A stretch of DNA of 64,000 bases from Ichthyophthirius multifiliis (Eukaryota > Ciliophora > Oligohymenophorea > Hymenostomatida): the NCBI RefSeq assembly GCF_000220395.1, contig NW_004086182.1, positions 113,253 to 177,252 on the forward strand. The letters run 5' to 3'. Numbering within the stretch: the first letter of the stretch is position 1; every line of letters starts with the position of its first letter. Shown here piece by piece: positions 23,285 through 34,594 of this stretch. The notes beneath the pieces are model-generated. The model saw only the letters and a program-made list of their open reading frames with translations. It had not been told where the DNA came from and did no database searches. A program made the position numbers and the translations under genes.

Positions 23285-26116
23285 ATGTCAAAAGTATAAA
23301 CATTTTCATATTTTTAAAATAAATAAAATAATTAAATACATTTTATATTTTACTATAAAAAAAGAATATAAGATAGCTTTCATCAGATAATTAAAATAAA
23401 AAACTAGACGATAAAAATGAATATTAACAAAAAAACTATTTATAATTATCTGTTTTAAATAATTTTTAATCACAAAAACGATTTGATACTTAAAGTATTT
23501 ATATACATATATAATAATTTATTTTAATAAAAAGCATTTAATAATTCAACAAGTATATTTAAATAAAAGTAATAAATTTAAAGAACAAAATTATATAATC
23601 TATTTAATAATTATTAAATATATTAATATAGAATTATAAATTCAAACAGTTCTTAATTAAATGAATTAATAAATACTCCATAAAATAAAATATTTTAAAG
23701 TACAGAAGTATAATAATTGGATAGTAAAGGGTTTACTTAAATTAATTTTTTATTTTTTTAATATCTATCTATTATTATTATTATAATTTTTTTTAATTTT
23801 CATAAGCTTTTTTAATTATACAAAAAAAATTATGAAACGATAACCTAAAATAATACTTATGGATAAAGAAAATTTATAAGAATAAATATAATAATTAAAA
23901 TAAAAATTAAATAATTTAGAAATAGAAAACAAATAACTAAAAGTTAAAATTTAATAGCTTTAAGTAAAAATAATAATTAATAAAAAATAAATATTAACAT
24001 AAATAAAAAAAATATTTTTGATAAAAAAATATAAGACGACCACGTAATAAAATAATCCTTAATTAAAAAATGATTAAAATATGAATGAATATTAAAAAAA
24101 AACAAAAGATAAGGATATAAAGGTAATAAATATCTTTGAAATAAATCATAAATTATTTTTATTTTTTTATATATATATATAATTTTTTTTTTTATTTTTA
24201 TATATATTTCTATTTTAAAACATAAGTCAAATTAATCATTAGTACATAATTTAAAAAATAAAGTTTTTCAATTAAGATCTGATTTATAAAATAAATAATT
24301 ATCATTAGAAAAAATTAAATAATCTTAAATCTATTCTAAACTTCAAGAATTATAAGTTTACAAAAAATTTTATAAGTTACTTATTTTATTTTTTTAATAA
24401 GAATGAAAATGATATATTTTAAAAAGAATATTTCAATATAACCTAAAAATTATAATAATCTATTAAATTATAAAACAATGATAAATAATATTAAAATGAT
24501 CAAAATTATCCTTAAAATTTAATCAATATTTTAAAATAAGATAATATAGAAATCACTGCCTAACTAAAATAATATGAGATATAAGCTTATTATTAAAAAG
24601 TAAAATCAAAAAAATGTTAATTTTAATTAAATATTATAAATAGATTTAAATTTAAATGATGAAAAATCAAATATTTAAATAAAAAAATCTATTAAATAAG
24701 CAAAAAGAAGTAATATTTGAAAAAGACTTATAATTATTTAGATACAAAGGAATAGATCCTTTTTTAAATTAAAAAAATTAACAAAATCGAATCCTTTCTG
24801 TAGAGGCTTAATTAAAAGTAGATTTAGAAAAGAAAATACAAGAAATTTAAGGTTTGAAAAACACTGTATAAGTAAAAGAAAGAAAAATAATAGAACTAGA
24901 AAGAAAATATAAAGAAAAAGAGATAGAATTTACTGATTTAATATAAGAAGAATAAAAACAAAAACAAGACTTAAGAAATTAATATATCTAATAAAAAGAA
25001 CAAATAATATAAATAAGATAAGAATTAGATAAAATGTAAAAATTAGACAGAAGATTATCAAGAATGAGTATTTTAAATATAGGAAATTTCGGATAATAAT
25101 AAAATATAAATCAATAAGAAATAGAAAAAATAAATATCAATAAAAATGATAATAATAAATAGTAAGGAATATAATAATTAGAAATTCTTTAAGGAAAAAA
25201 TTAACTATTTTAAAAAGTCAAGAAGTTTAATAAATGTTTTAAGAATTAAAATATAAGCTTATATTGAAAAGAATACCTGTAGAAAATTTAAATAAGTATT
25301 TATTTAATGATAGAAATTAGTATGAAAGTAATATTATAGATTTATATAATAATTTACAAGAATTTCCTTTTAATATCAGTGATGAAAATTAATTGGTAGT
25401 TTTGGCTAGATATTTAGTGGAAAATAACTAAGTAGAAACTAATAATATTGTTTTCGATATGTATAATGTTAATAAGAATGATATTATATTTAGCATTTTT
25501 AAAAATTTAGTTGATAATTATTAAATATTAAATGTTGATTAATAAAAATAAATAATGATTAATTTTATTAGAGTATTTTTTTTTTAATATTTATTTTATT
25601 ATTAATTATTATTTTAGAAATTGAATTTTTAAAAAGAAAATATTATTGAAATTTTAAATAAAAATAATAATAACAAAAAATAAGAAGAATAAAATATATA
25701 AATAAATGTTTTAATAAATTGTTTATAATAAGTTCAAATTCTTCTAGATAAAAATGAAAAGGAACTTATTTTTATGATTATTTATAGCCAAGAAGGAACA
25801 TTTTAATCAATTAAAATAAATAATTTTTTTTCTATTTTTAAATTTGATAAAATTGAATAAACACTAGAAAACATTTTTAAAAAATACAATAACGAAAATA
25901 AAGATTAGAAAAAATTATAATAGAGTAATATGAAATCAGCAAATAGGATATGTAAAAATTATATAAAAATTATAATTATAAATATATATTTATTTATATT
26001 TTTATATCTATTATTACTATATATATAAAATTATTCTTTTTATATATAAATTTATAGAGGAATAATCTGATGAATCTAATTCTGAAGATTAATAATCATA
26101 ATCTATTTAAGAATGA
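23285..26116 (+). CDS. Coiled-coil protein of unknown function, multi-exon
   Basis: Exons joined by GT...AG introns: 23285-23494, 23535-23730, 23807-24122 (a 72-base in-frame GT...AG piece at 23964-24035 may also be removed), 24227-24375, 24402-25572, 25618-25951 and 26058-26116. Stop is TGA 26114-26116. The N-terminal half is Gln/Asn/Lys coiled coil (DKENLQEQIQQLKQKLNNLE); the middle has long heptads (KERKIIELERKYKEKEIEF). The C-terminal 250 residues are more globular, with patches such as FNISDENQLVVLARYLVEN and LLDKNEKELIFMIIYSQEG that faintly recall EF-hand-like helical pairs lacking calcium ligands. One-base losses in A runs are needed near 23366, 24368, 24600 and 25208. The gene is real by exon logic; function is unknown, cytoskeletal or ciliary roles being only a guess. 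Confidence 0.5.
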
Positions 26117-26738
26117 TATTAAAAATAAAATATTTTAAAATATATACAATTTATTATAAATTTCTCTAAAATAAGTTAATTACAATAAATTATATTTTTA
26201 CATTATTAGATTAATTTAAATTAATTTTATATTTTTCAAAGATTATAAATTTAATATAATAAAAAAAAGAAATTATAATTTAAATATAATTTATATTTAA
26301 ACAATTTTATATTATTACTTTCCTTTAATTTAATTCTAATTTTTTTATTTTAATATTCATTATACTAAATGTGTAAATATTTAAATATAAGTATTTATAA
26401 CAATATAATTTTTTTCATTTAAAATAATATTTTATATAATATAATAATTTTTAAAGTAATTTGTAATTTAAAAAAATATGTATTTAGATTATTTATATAT
26501 AATTTTTTTATAAATTTAAACTTACAAATCTTATTGTTTTTTACATTATATTATTTTAATTTTTGTTTACATATAATTTTTTAAAAACATTCTAAATATT
26601 CATATTTTATCATATAAAAAATAATAAATATATATATATATTTAAAAATTAAAAATTTACAAACAACAAAAATTACTCATAAAATAAAAAAAAAACCTTC
26701 GCAATAAATATTTTTTTTTTTTTTTTAAAAAAAAAAAA
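26117..26738. other. Intergenic AT-rich DNA
   Basis: About 620 bases without a credible gene. A minus-strand open frame that starts at 26855 and reads back into this stretch lies mostly opposite the 5' end of the LRR-ankyrin gene and is a shadow. Confidence 0.5.
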
Positions 26739-29441
26739 ATGACGTAAAGTTTTCTCAACACTCCAACTACTAGTTTTTCTTTTTAAACATTTACTGATTC
26801 CAACATAAGAAATTTTATAAATTAAAATAATACATATTGGAAAAAACAACGTCAATTTTTCAATTCACCAGAAAATTATTACCAACAAGAATTAGACGAA
26901 ATGACAAATTCAATTGAAAAATTCTATTAAACAACAACCTTTTACAAACCAAATATTGAATCATAATCAAATATAGAAAATCAATACGCTTATTTTTCAA
27001 TAAAAAGTATTTAAAATGTCGATTTTACTCTACTACATATAAATAAAAATTCCCAAAACTTACAAAACATTATCCTTTCAAGTAAACTATAAATACTAGA
27101 TTTATCCAAAAACAAATTTAGGGAAATTCCATCCTAAGTATTCTAGTTGTAAAACCTCAAAGTTCTCAAAATGAATTATAACCACCTCAAACAAATAAAC
27201 CCATATCTTTTTTAAAAAGTAAACCTTGAATATTTTTCCATAAACAATAACATGATATTCGATATTCCTTAATAAATCCAAAAATGGTAACATACATTAA
27301 GATACCTTGACATTTCATACAATAGAATCGTGAACTTAAATTCTTTATCACCCTTAACACATTTACAATCTTTATTAATAAATAACAACGATTTTAGATT
27401 TCTCTCTTGTACTTTCCAAAACTTTACAAACTTAAAAAATTTAGTACTAGACTGGTTCCAATACACATAACCTCCTCTAGAATCACACCAAAGTGGTAAA
27501 AAAGGTGAGAAAAACATAAAAAAACTTCTTAATTTCTTAAAAATATACACACAATAAGAAGACTAGGAAATATAATAATAATATATAAAACACAACTAAT
27601 AAAAAACTGAAATAAACCTAATTTAATTTTTAATATATATGAGTGAATAAAAATTTGATATTAAGCATTAAATAAACCAATTTTCAATAGCCCATATAGC
27701 TGCTTCTTAAGAAGAAATCGGGTGTTTAATTTCCATATTAGAATTCGATTTTTAGTAAATAAACATTGTTGATAATACTACTAATCATACTCCTTTAAGC
27801 CTTTCTATAGAAAAAGAATAATATTTAGCTTCTAAAACATTAATTAGTAATAACGCGGATCTTAATATAGGAGGAGGGAAGTATAAAAGTGTATTAATTT
27901 TAGCAGTTTAGAAATTTTAATTTTATTTAATTTAAGATTTATTAGTTAAAGGTGCTGATCCTAATTTATAAGATTACGAAGGAAGTACTTCTCTCCATTA
28001 TATATGTAATATTTTTGGAAATAATAATTACAAAGATCATATATCAAATGTATGTAAAATATTCGATATTTTATTAAAATTTGGGGCAAATCCGAATATT
28101 AAAAATAATAAAGGGTGGGCTCCAGTACATATAATTAGTAAATAAAATGAATGGTAGGCCTTATAGTTTATTATTTAATATAATTAGTATTTAATTGAAA
28201 ATAATATGTAAAATAAAAAATTTTTATAATTACATTAAAAAAATTAATCTTCTTATAATTATTAAATTTTTGATCTTAATTTAAAAGGAGGAAAATATAA
28301 ATTAACTCCTCTCCATATAGCCTGTTTATATTCTAATTATGAAATCGTAAATATATTAATTAAGTAAAAAAATGTTAATATTTTTTTAAAAAATGTTCTC
28401 GGAAAAACATCACTTTAGCTTTCTGTAAAAGACAATTATTTATATAAATTAATTAAATTAAAAGAAACCGAAATATTGAATAATTTTATCTTTTTTTCAG
28501 ATATAGAATTTCTGGAAAACGAGCAAAACGAAGATGAGGGAAATTCGGATACTGAAGAATAAAAAAATACTTAAGAAAATATTCTTAAAAAATAAAAAAT
28601 TCTTAATAAATTAATACCTTATAGTCCTAATGATATATAGAAGATTAATTAAAAAAATTTCGAAGTGAAAGATTTATAAATTAATAATAAAGAATTAAAC
28701 TATATTAATTATTTAGAAGAGAAAATTATTAATTTTAATAATAATTATAGTTCTTTATTTTATAGTCATAAAATGGGAATTTTAAATTAATAAAACATTC
28801 TTTATGAAAAATTTAAATATTATAATGTTTTAATTAAAATAATACTTGAAAATAAAAATGCTTTCTTTTAATTATAAAGCTTTTATTAATTAATGAATTT
28901 TTAAAAATGTATTCCAAAAAATTATTTTTTTAATCAAATTTTATAAGAAATTGTTTAAGATTTAAAATGTTAAAAAGGAAATAACATTTTTTCATATTCT
29001 TATTAAAATATTATTGATAAAAAAACTTTGGAAAATTATTTAAAGAGATAAATTAATTAATATTAAATTTTTTGTACTAATGAATTAATTTTTACTTCCA
29101 TTTTTTCAGAGTAATCTTAAACTTCAATAGAAGAAGATAATAGTGTTCTTTAAGAAAAATTATTTTTATAAAAAAATTAAGATTTTGTCAAAGAATTTGC
29201 TCTTTGTTAGCTTGAATTTTAATAAGAAATTGATTTAATTTTTTAAAAAATTGTTTAGTTAAATACTGATAATATTGTTATTGTTTTTGAGGCTTTTTAA
29301 AGCTTTATTAAGTATTTACCCAATGTTTTTTAATAATAATAAGTTAAAAAATACTCTAATAATCATTAAAACTAATAAATTAAATTAAAATAACTTAAAA
29401 GTAAGTATAGTGTATATAATACTGAAGATGATTAGTTTTGA
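26739..29441 (+). CDS. Leucine-rich-repeat plus ankyrin-repeat protein, 900 residues
   Basis: One intronless frame runs from ATG 26739 to TGA 29439-29441. Residues about 115-265 are leucine-rich repeats: LQILDLSKNKFREIPSQVF, LKVLKMNYNHLKQINPYLF, LRYLDISYNRIVNLNSLSPL, LQSLLINNNDFRFL. Residues about 310-480 are ankyrin repeats: HTPLSLSIEKEQYLASKTLI, DPNLQDYEGSTSLHYIC, NPNIKNNKGWAPVHIISKQN, KLTPLHIACLYSNYEIVNIL. The last 400 residues are helical with an acidic linker (ENEQNEDEGNSDTEE). Both repeat types are protein-binding scaffolds. A second ATG at 27639 (MSEQKFDIKHQ) begins the ankyrin half, so two adjacent genes are conceivable. But there is no TGA between the halves and the 5' segment would have no stop of its own. 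I favour one fused gene. Confidence 0.75.
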
Positions 29442-29626
29442 TATTTTATATGTATATAATTAATGATAAATTTTATTACCATATTTTTTTAATAAAAATT
29501 ACTTTATTTAATTTTTAAAAATAAAAAAAAAGATTTTTCTTTTTTCTTTTTTATTGAAAAAAAAAAAAAAAAAATTAATTAATAAAGTTATTAAATTTTT
29601 ATATTATTAATAAAGTATATATAAAA

Positions 29627-31462
29627 ATGATTTTTAGATAATTATTTAAAAATTAAAATTTAAGATATTTACATTTTAAACAGCAAAAAAGCTTTGGGAT
29701 TTTCGATTATTTTTAAAAAAAGTAATATGAAAAGCACCAATAACAATAAAAAATAAAATATGAGTTTTTTATTTTTTATAATAAAATAAAATTATATAAT
29801 AATAAAAAAGAAAAAACATAGAAAAATCATCACAAAAAAAGTAAAAATAACCACAATCTGAAGAAGAAATTGAACAAGAAAATATAAAAAAACAATATAT
29901 ATAAAATCTAAAAGAAACTGATATTAATAATTTTTAATCAAAAGAAGATTTCATAAAGGCATAAAAAGAAATTCGTGAAAAATATGAAAACGAACGAGAA
30001 CTTTCTAAATAAACAATAGAACAATTAGAATAAAGAAAATTACGTGAATACGAAGTAAAAGCATCAGAATTAGATTACAATAAAATACAGAAATAAAATA
30101 TAAACATAAAGTAAAAAAATAAATATATAAAAAAAAAAAATATATAAATAATGTAAGAAAATATATAAAATATATATATATATATATAAAAATATATATA
30201 AATATATATATATATAAATATTTATATATTTATATTTATATATATTTTTAAGACCAGTTGACTAGTTTTAATTCCCATCAGAATTGTTTTATTTTGTGAA
30301 TTCATTAACAATAAGATTAAGCGAATAAAACATATATGAATGTTTATAAGGTTTTTTAACTTTAGTTGATAAAATGGAAGAAGCTGATTTAAAAAATTCA
30401 TCTTATTAAAAATTTATAGAAATATTTACAGAAAATCTATAATTTATTTCCGATCCGTCTCTTTTGGTATTAGTTGGCAAATTTGGTGATTTATATTGTA
30501 TTACTAACCCTTAATTTTGGGAAAATTTTGAAAGGAAATTATCTACAAAATTAGAGTTATTATAAAGGAAAGAACTAATTTAAATAATGGAAAATTTTTC
30601 TAATTAAAAAGAAGGTTCAGAATTTTTATTTGATAAAGTGGAATAAATATTCTTACCTTGTATATAAGATTTAGATATTTCTGAACTCACGAATATATCG
30701 AAAATTTATTTCAATATAAAAAGAGGAACTAAGGAATTCTTTAATTAAGTAGTTTCAGAAATATATAAAAAATTATAAAATGCGAATCCATATGAATTAG
30801 CGACAATAATGAAAGTCTATAAATTATAACCAAACGCAACTTAATTAATAACTAAAATTGAAGTTTGTGTACTTTTAAAAATTTAATAATTCGATTTTGT
30901 AAGTGCTTGTATTATAGGAAGTGGATTCGAATTCAATACAGGCTCTAAGAAACTGTTCTAATAACTAGAAAATATAGTTTTATAGAAAATTAACTAAAAT
31001 ACATAGATTAATTTAGATGACTTTAGATTAATAATGGAAGGATTTTTTTATAATTATAAAGCTAGCAAATAATTATTTTAGGCTATCTAAAATTAATTTG
31101 TGGGATTTTTATTATAATTAAATAGTTTTGAAGTAGCTAAAATTGCTAAATCATTATATATTTTAGAATTTGATGATTAAAATATTAATAGAGAATACGA
31201 AAATAGAATTATTTACATTTTAGAAGGTATAGATGAAATTAGTGTAGAAGAAATTGTTGAAATTGCAAAAAGTTATAATATAACTAGGGCTGGATCGAGA
31301 AAATTGTATAAATTATTAGAAATGGTTATTATTCATAGATGGGAATAAATTATTAAAAATACAGCAGCGGCTAAATAACTTTATATTTATTATAATAAAA
31401 GTAATTTATGTTCAGATAAATTAATGACTCATTTTTCTCTTATTGATAAAATTAATTAATGA
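29627..31462 (+). CDS. Helical-repeat protein with possible mitochondrial presequence, 534 residues
   Basis: Three exons give a clean frame: 29627-29721, 29811-30110 and 30253-31462; introns 89 and 142 bases, GT...AG. Stop is TGA 31460-31462. The N-terminus (MIFRQLFKNQNLRYLHFKQQ) is basic and lacks acidic residues, as mitochondrial presequences do. Residues about 30-130 form a charged coiled coil (EIREKYENERELSKQTIEQL). The rest consists of degenerate helical units of about 35-40 residues, for example DPSLLVLVGKFGDLYCITNP, DISELTNISKIYFNIKRG, NPYELATIMKVYKLQPN, NSFEVAKIAKSLYILEF, SVEEIVEIAKSYNITRAG. This pattern resembles the heptatricopeptide/FASTK-type repeats of organelle RNA-binding proteins in alveolates. 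I see no RAP domain. A mitochondrial RNA-related role is an inference. Confidence 0.62.
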
Positions 31463-31915
31463 ATGAATATATATATATATATATATATTTAGTATTTATT
31501 AATTGAGAAATATATATTAATTATCTTTTTTGGAAAAGAAAAAAAGAAGAAAAAGATATTTTGTGTTTAAACTATGTTTTTGTTGCTGTTGTTTTTTTTT
31601 ATAAAATACTAAAAATTAATAATCTTTTTAATTTTTTTCTATTATTAAAATTGGTATAAATAAAATATTTTTATTTTTTCTCGAAAAAAAGAAAAAAATA
31701 TAATATTTTATATATTTATTATTTATTTTTTTAAATATTTTTTAGATATAATTTTTTTTTAAAATAAAATAAAATAAATAAATATAATTTTTAAATAATT
31801 TTTCTATTTAATTTAATTTAAAAATATTAATATTTATTAAAAAAAAAAAAATCTATATTTTCTTATATAAATAATTTAAATTTTTATTTATTTTAAATTT
31901 GTTTGATTAATAAAA
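31463..31915. other. Intergenic AT-rich DNA
   Basis: About 450 bases with a TA run (31469-31486) and many T/A tracts. No gene seen. Confidence 0.55.
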
Positions 31916-33324
31916 ATGAATGAAAAACTAAACCTTTAATAAAAAGATTAAGACTAAAGCATAATAGCAACTAAAAATATAAAATAAAACGATAATATAT
32001 ATGCATTAGAACAAGAATTAAATAATTACATATAAAAAACTAAAAACTTAAAATTAAATACATTCAGTAACGAAAAAACAATTAATTCTAATTCTTTTTA
32101 AGAAGAAATCGATAAGCAAAAAAATCTATTTTCGAATTCAAACATAAAATAAGTTTTAAATTAAACAATAAACGAAAATAATTATAGTTTTTCAAATAGT
32201 AATGTAAAAAATAACTACGAATTAGAAAACGAAATACTTTAATTATAAAATAGACTAATTAATATTGATGGAAATGCCTAATAATTTTCTACTAATAAAA
32301 TTGAAAGCGAAGAATTACAAGATACATAATTTGAAATTTAAACTTCAAATTAAAAAAGTTGTAATAAATAAGAAAATATTTTGAATAAATTATAAAAAAT
32401 GGAAGAATTATACAAAAGTCGTACTTAAATTTTAGAAGAAAGAATTAATTTTTTAGAAGATGATAATTTAAAATTATCTAAAGAAAATAAAGAACTTTAA
32501 GATAAGTTATATAAATAAAACATTGAATTAATTGAAAAAAATCAAACTGAAAATAAATTAATTAATTAATTAAAAGAAGAAAAAAATAAACTTTAATAAA
32601 TTCTTAACTAATATATGTATTTTTTATTATTTTATTTTTAATAAGAACTTCTTTTTTTTTTTTTTAATAGTTTTTATAAAAAAATAGAAATTAAGAATAA
32701 GAAAATTAAAAAAAATATTTAAATAATAATGATATTAAATCTGATAGAAAAGGCAGTCTTTCATCAAATACATTACAATATTAATAAATTGATAATAATA
32801 TTAATAATAGTGAAAGCAAAGAAAATATAAATTAACTTTATTAAAATATTTTTTAAAAGAATTCTGATGTAGTACATAAAAACAAAGTAAATAACAAAGA
32901 AAATAATAAATAAAATAAATTGAAAAAGCCCCCTTTATAAAAAAAATAAACTTTAAATAAAAAAACTAATAGTTAATAAATTAAATCTAAAACAGATTTA
33001 AGTTTTGTAGAAACTTTTAATAAAAAAGTTAAAAAATTAAAATAGATGCTTGAAATGCAAAAAAAAATCATATAAGAAGAATGCTAGACTAAGAAAAATA
33101 ATTCCTCTTAAAAAGATTAATAAAAAAAAATACCAAAAGCATTAAACGGTCATAATCTTTTTAAATTAATAAATGATTTAATTTTATAATAATAATATTT
33201 TTTGTTTTGTTTTTTGTTTGAATTTTTTTCCCTTTTAATAAATTTATTTTTTGCTTTTATTTATATTTTTTCTATTTTGAAAAATAAAAATAATAATTAA
33301 TACATTTTTTTTTTGTTTAAATGA
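31916..33324 (+). CDS. Coiled-coil protein of unknown function (end uncertain)
   Basis: ATG 31916 opens a Glu/Lys/Asn/Gln-rich frame. A long coiled coil (KMEELYKSRTQILEERINFL, then ENKELQDKLYKQNIELIEKN) is followed by an intron of roughly 100 bases ending AATAG at about 32670, then a Ser/Asn/Lys-rich exon with a second helix (LSFVETFNKKVKKLKQMLEM). Donor and acceptor phases differ by one, so one base is probably missing upstream of the donor near 32625. The last exon stays open to TGA 33322-33324, which overlaps the ATG of the next gene; the final 40 residues are Phe/Leu-rich and look like translated 3' spacer. The true stop may be the TGA near 33172 in another frame. No domain recognised. 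Confidence 0.5.
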
Positions 33325-34274
33325 AAAAAAATAAATAACAATATACAAATGAAATATAAAAGAAAAAAATACAATAAAATATAGATGATCTAAAATACAT
33401 ACCAGAAGAAAACATGATAGATTTTTTAAAATAATATAAACTAATAGAATAAAAAATATATCTATCAAAAAAAAATCAATAAAAGAAAATATTAAATCTT
33501 TAAAAAAATCCTCCGAAAATTTAACTAATAAACATAAAATAGTTTAAATATAACGATATTTTTTAGAATGTGTATTAGTATTTAAATTTTAATCAAATTT
33601 TAAATTTAAGATTGGTTAATAGTTTTTTTAATAAAGACCTTTAAAAATATTATAATTAAAAAAAAATAGAAGAAAATTATATAAAAATAAATAAAATAAA
33701 GGAAAAAATTAAATATAATGAAAAATAAAATGAAGAAATTGAAAACAATAAATGTTTGATTTTTTAAAAAATAACAAATTTTGAATTTTTTATGTTTATT
33801 TCAAATTTAGAAGAAAAAAAAATCAATAAATATGATAAAATTTTACTTTGTCTTTTTTTCTAATTTATAAAAAATAAAAAATCTCTAATTAATAGTATTG
33901 ATATATTACTTTATACCTAAAGTTAAAATATTAATTTACTTTTTTAAAATATTACTAAAGAATCTTTTACTTGTCCAGAATTTATTTAAGAATTAATACA
34001 TTTTTTTAGATTTAATTATTAAATAATACTAAAATATATTCATTAACTACAAATTTTTTTTTTAGATGAGAACTTTTTTACCTAAATAGAATAATATTTG
34101 CCTTATTCTAATTAATTAAGTAATACTTTTATGCAAAATATTCATTTTTGGATTGAAATTTAATTAAATTTTAATAGAAATTCAAGAAAATATTAAAATA
34201 TTGAAAACTTTTAATAATAAATAAATTTTATAAACCATTCATTTGATATTATAAAATATATTCTATAATAATGA
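33321..34274 (+). CDS. F-box-like protein, 317 residues
   Basis: A single frame from ATG 33321 to TGA 34272-34274 with no intron or frameshift. Around residues 80-115 the sequence NDIFQNVYQYLNFNQILNLR followed by LVNSFFNKDLQKYY has the F-box layout (a hydrophobic helix, then LxxLRLVNxxFN). F-boxes bind Skp1 in SCF ubiquitin ligases. The C-terminal 200 residues are helical and Phe/Asn/Gln-rich (ESFTCPEFIQELIHFFRFNY) and would be the substrate-binding part, with no recognisable repeat. Divergent F-boxes are hard to prove by eye, so the family call is tentative; the gene itself is solid. Confidence 0.6.
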
Positions 34275-34594
34275 AAAAATTAACAATTTTAATTTTATTT
34301 TATTTTTTATTTTATTTTTTTTAGAAAAACATAATAATTATAAATTAAAAATAAATCATAATATTAATATATTTAAATATTAACTTAATATATTCAAAAA
34401 AAACATATACAAATATATTAATTGTTGAAATAAATTTAACCTATAATCATTTCTAACAAAAAATTAACTCGATTAATTTTTTTTAACAACTCAATAATAT
34501 AATATTATAAAACCTAAAAAAAAAAAAAATAAAAAAAAAGAAGAAAAAAAAATATATATATTTATTTTTCTCAAGACTTAAATAAAAAAAATAG
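34275..34594. other. Intergenic AT-rich DNA
   Basis: About 320 bases containing A-rich tracts; nothing recognised. Confidence 0.55.

Noticed and set aside
26673-27550. Three minus-strand open frames with fairly ordinary composition
   Set aside because: The opposite strand carries regular leucine-rich repeats in one long frame with a good start; the minus frames are its complement.
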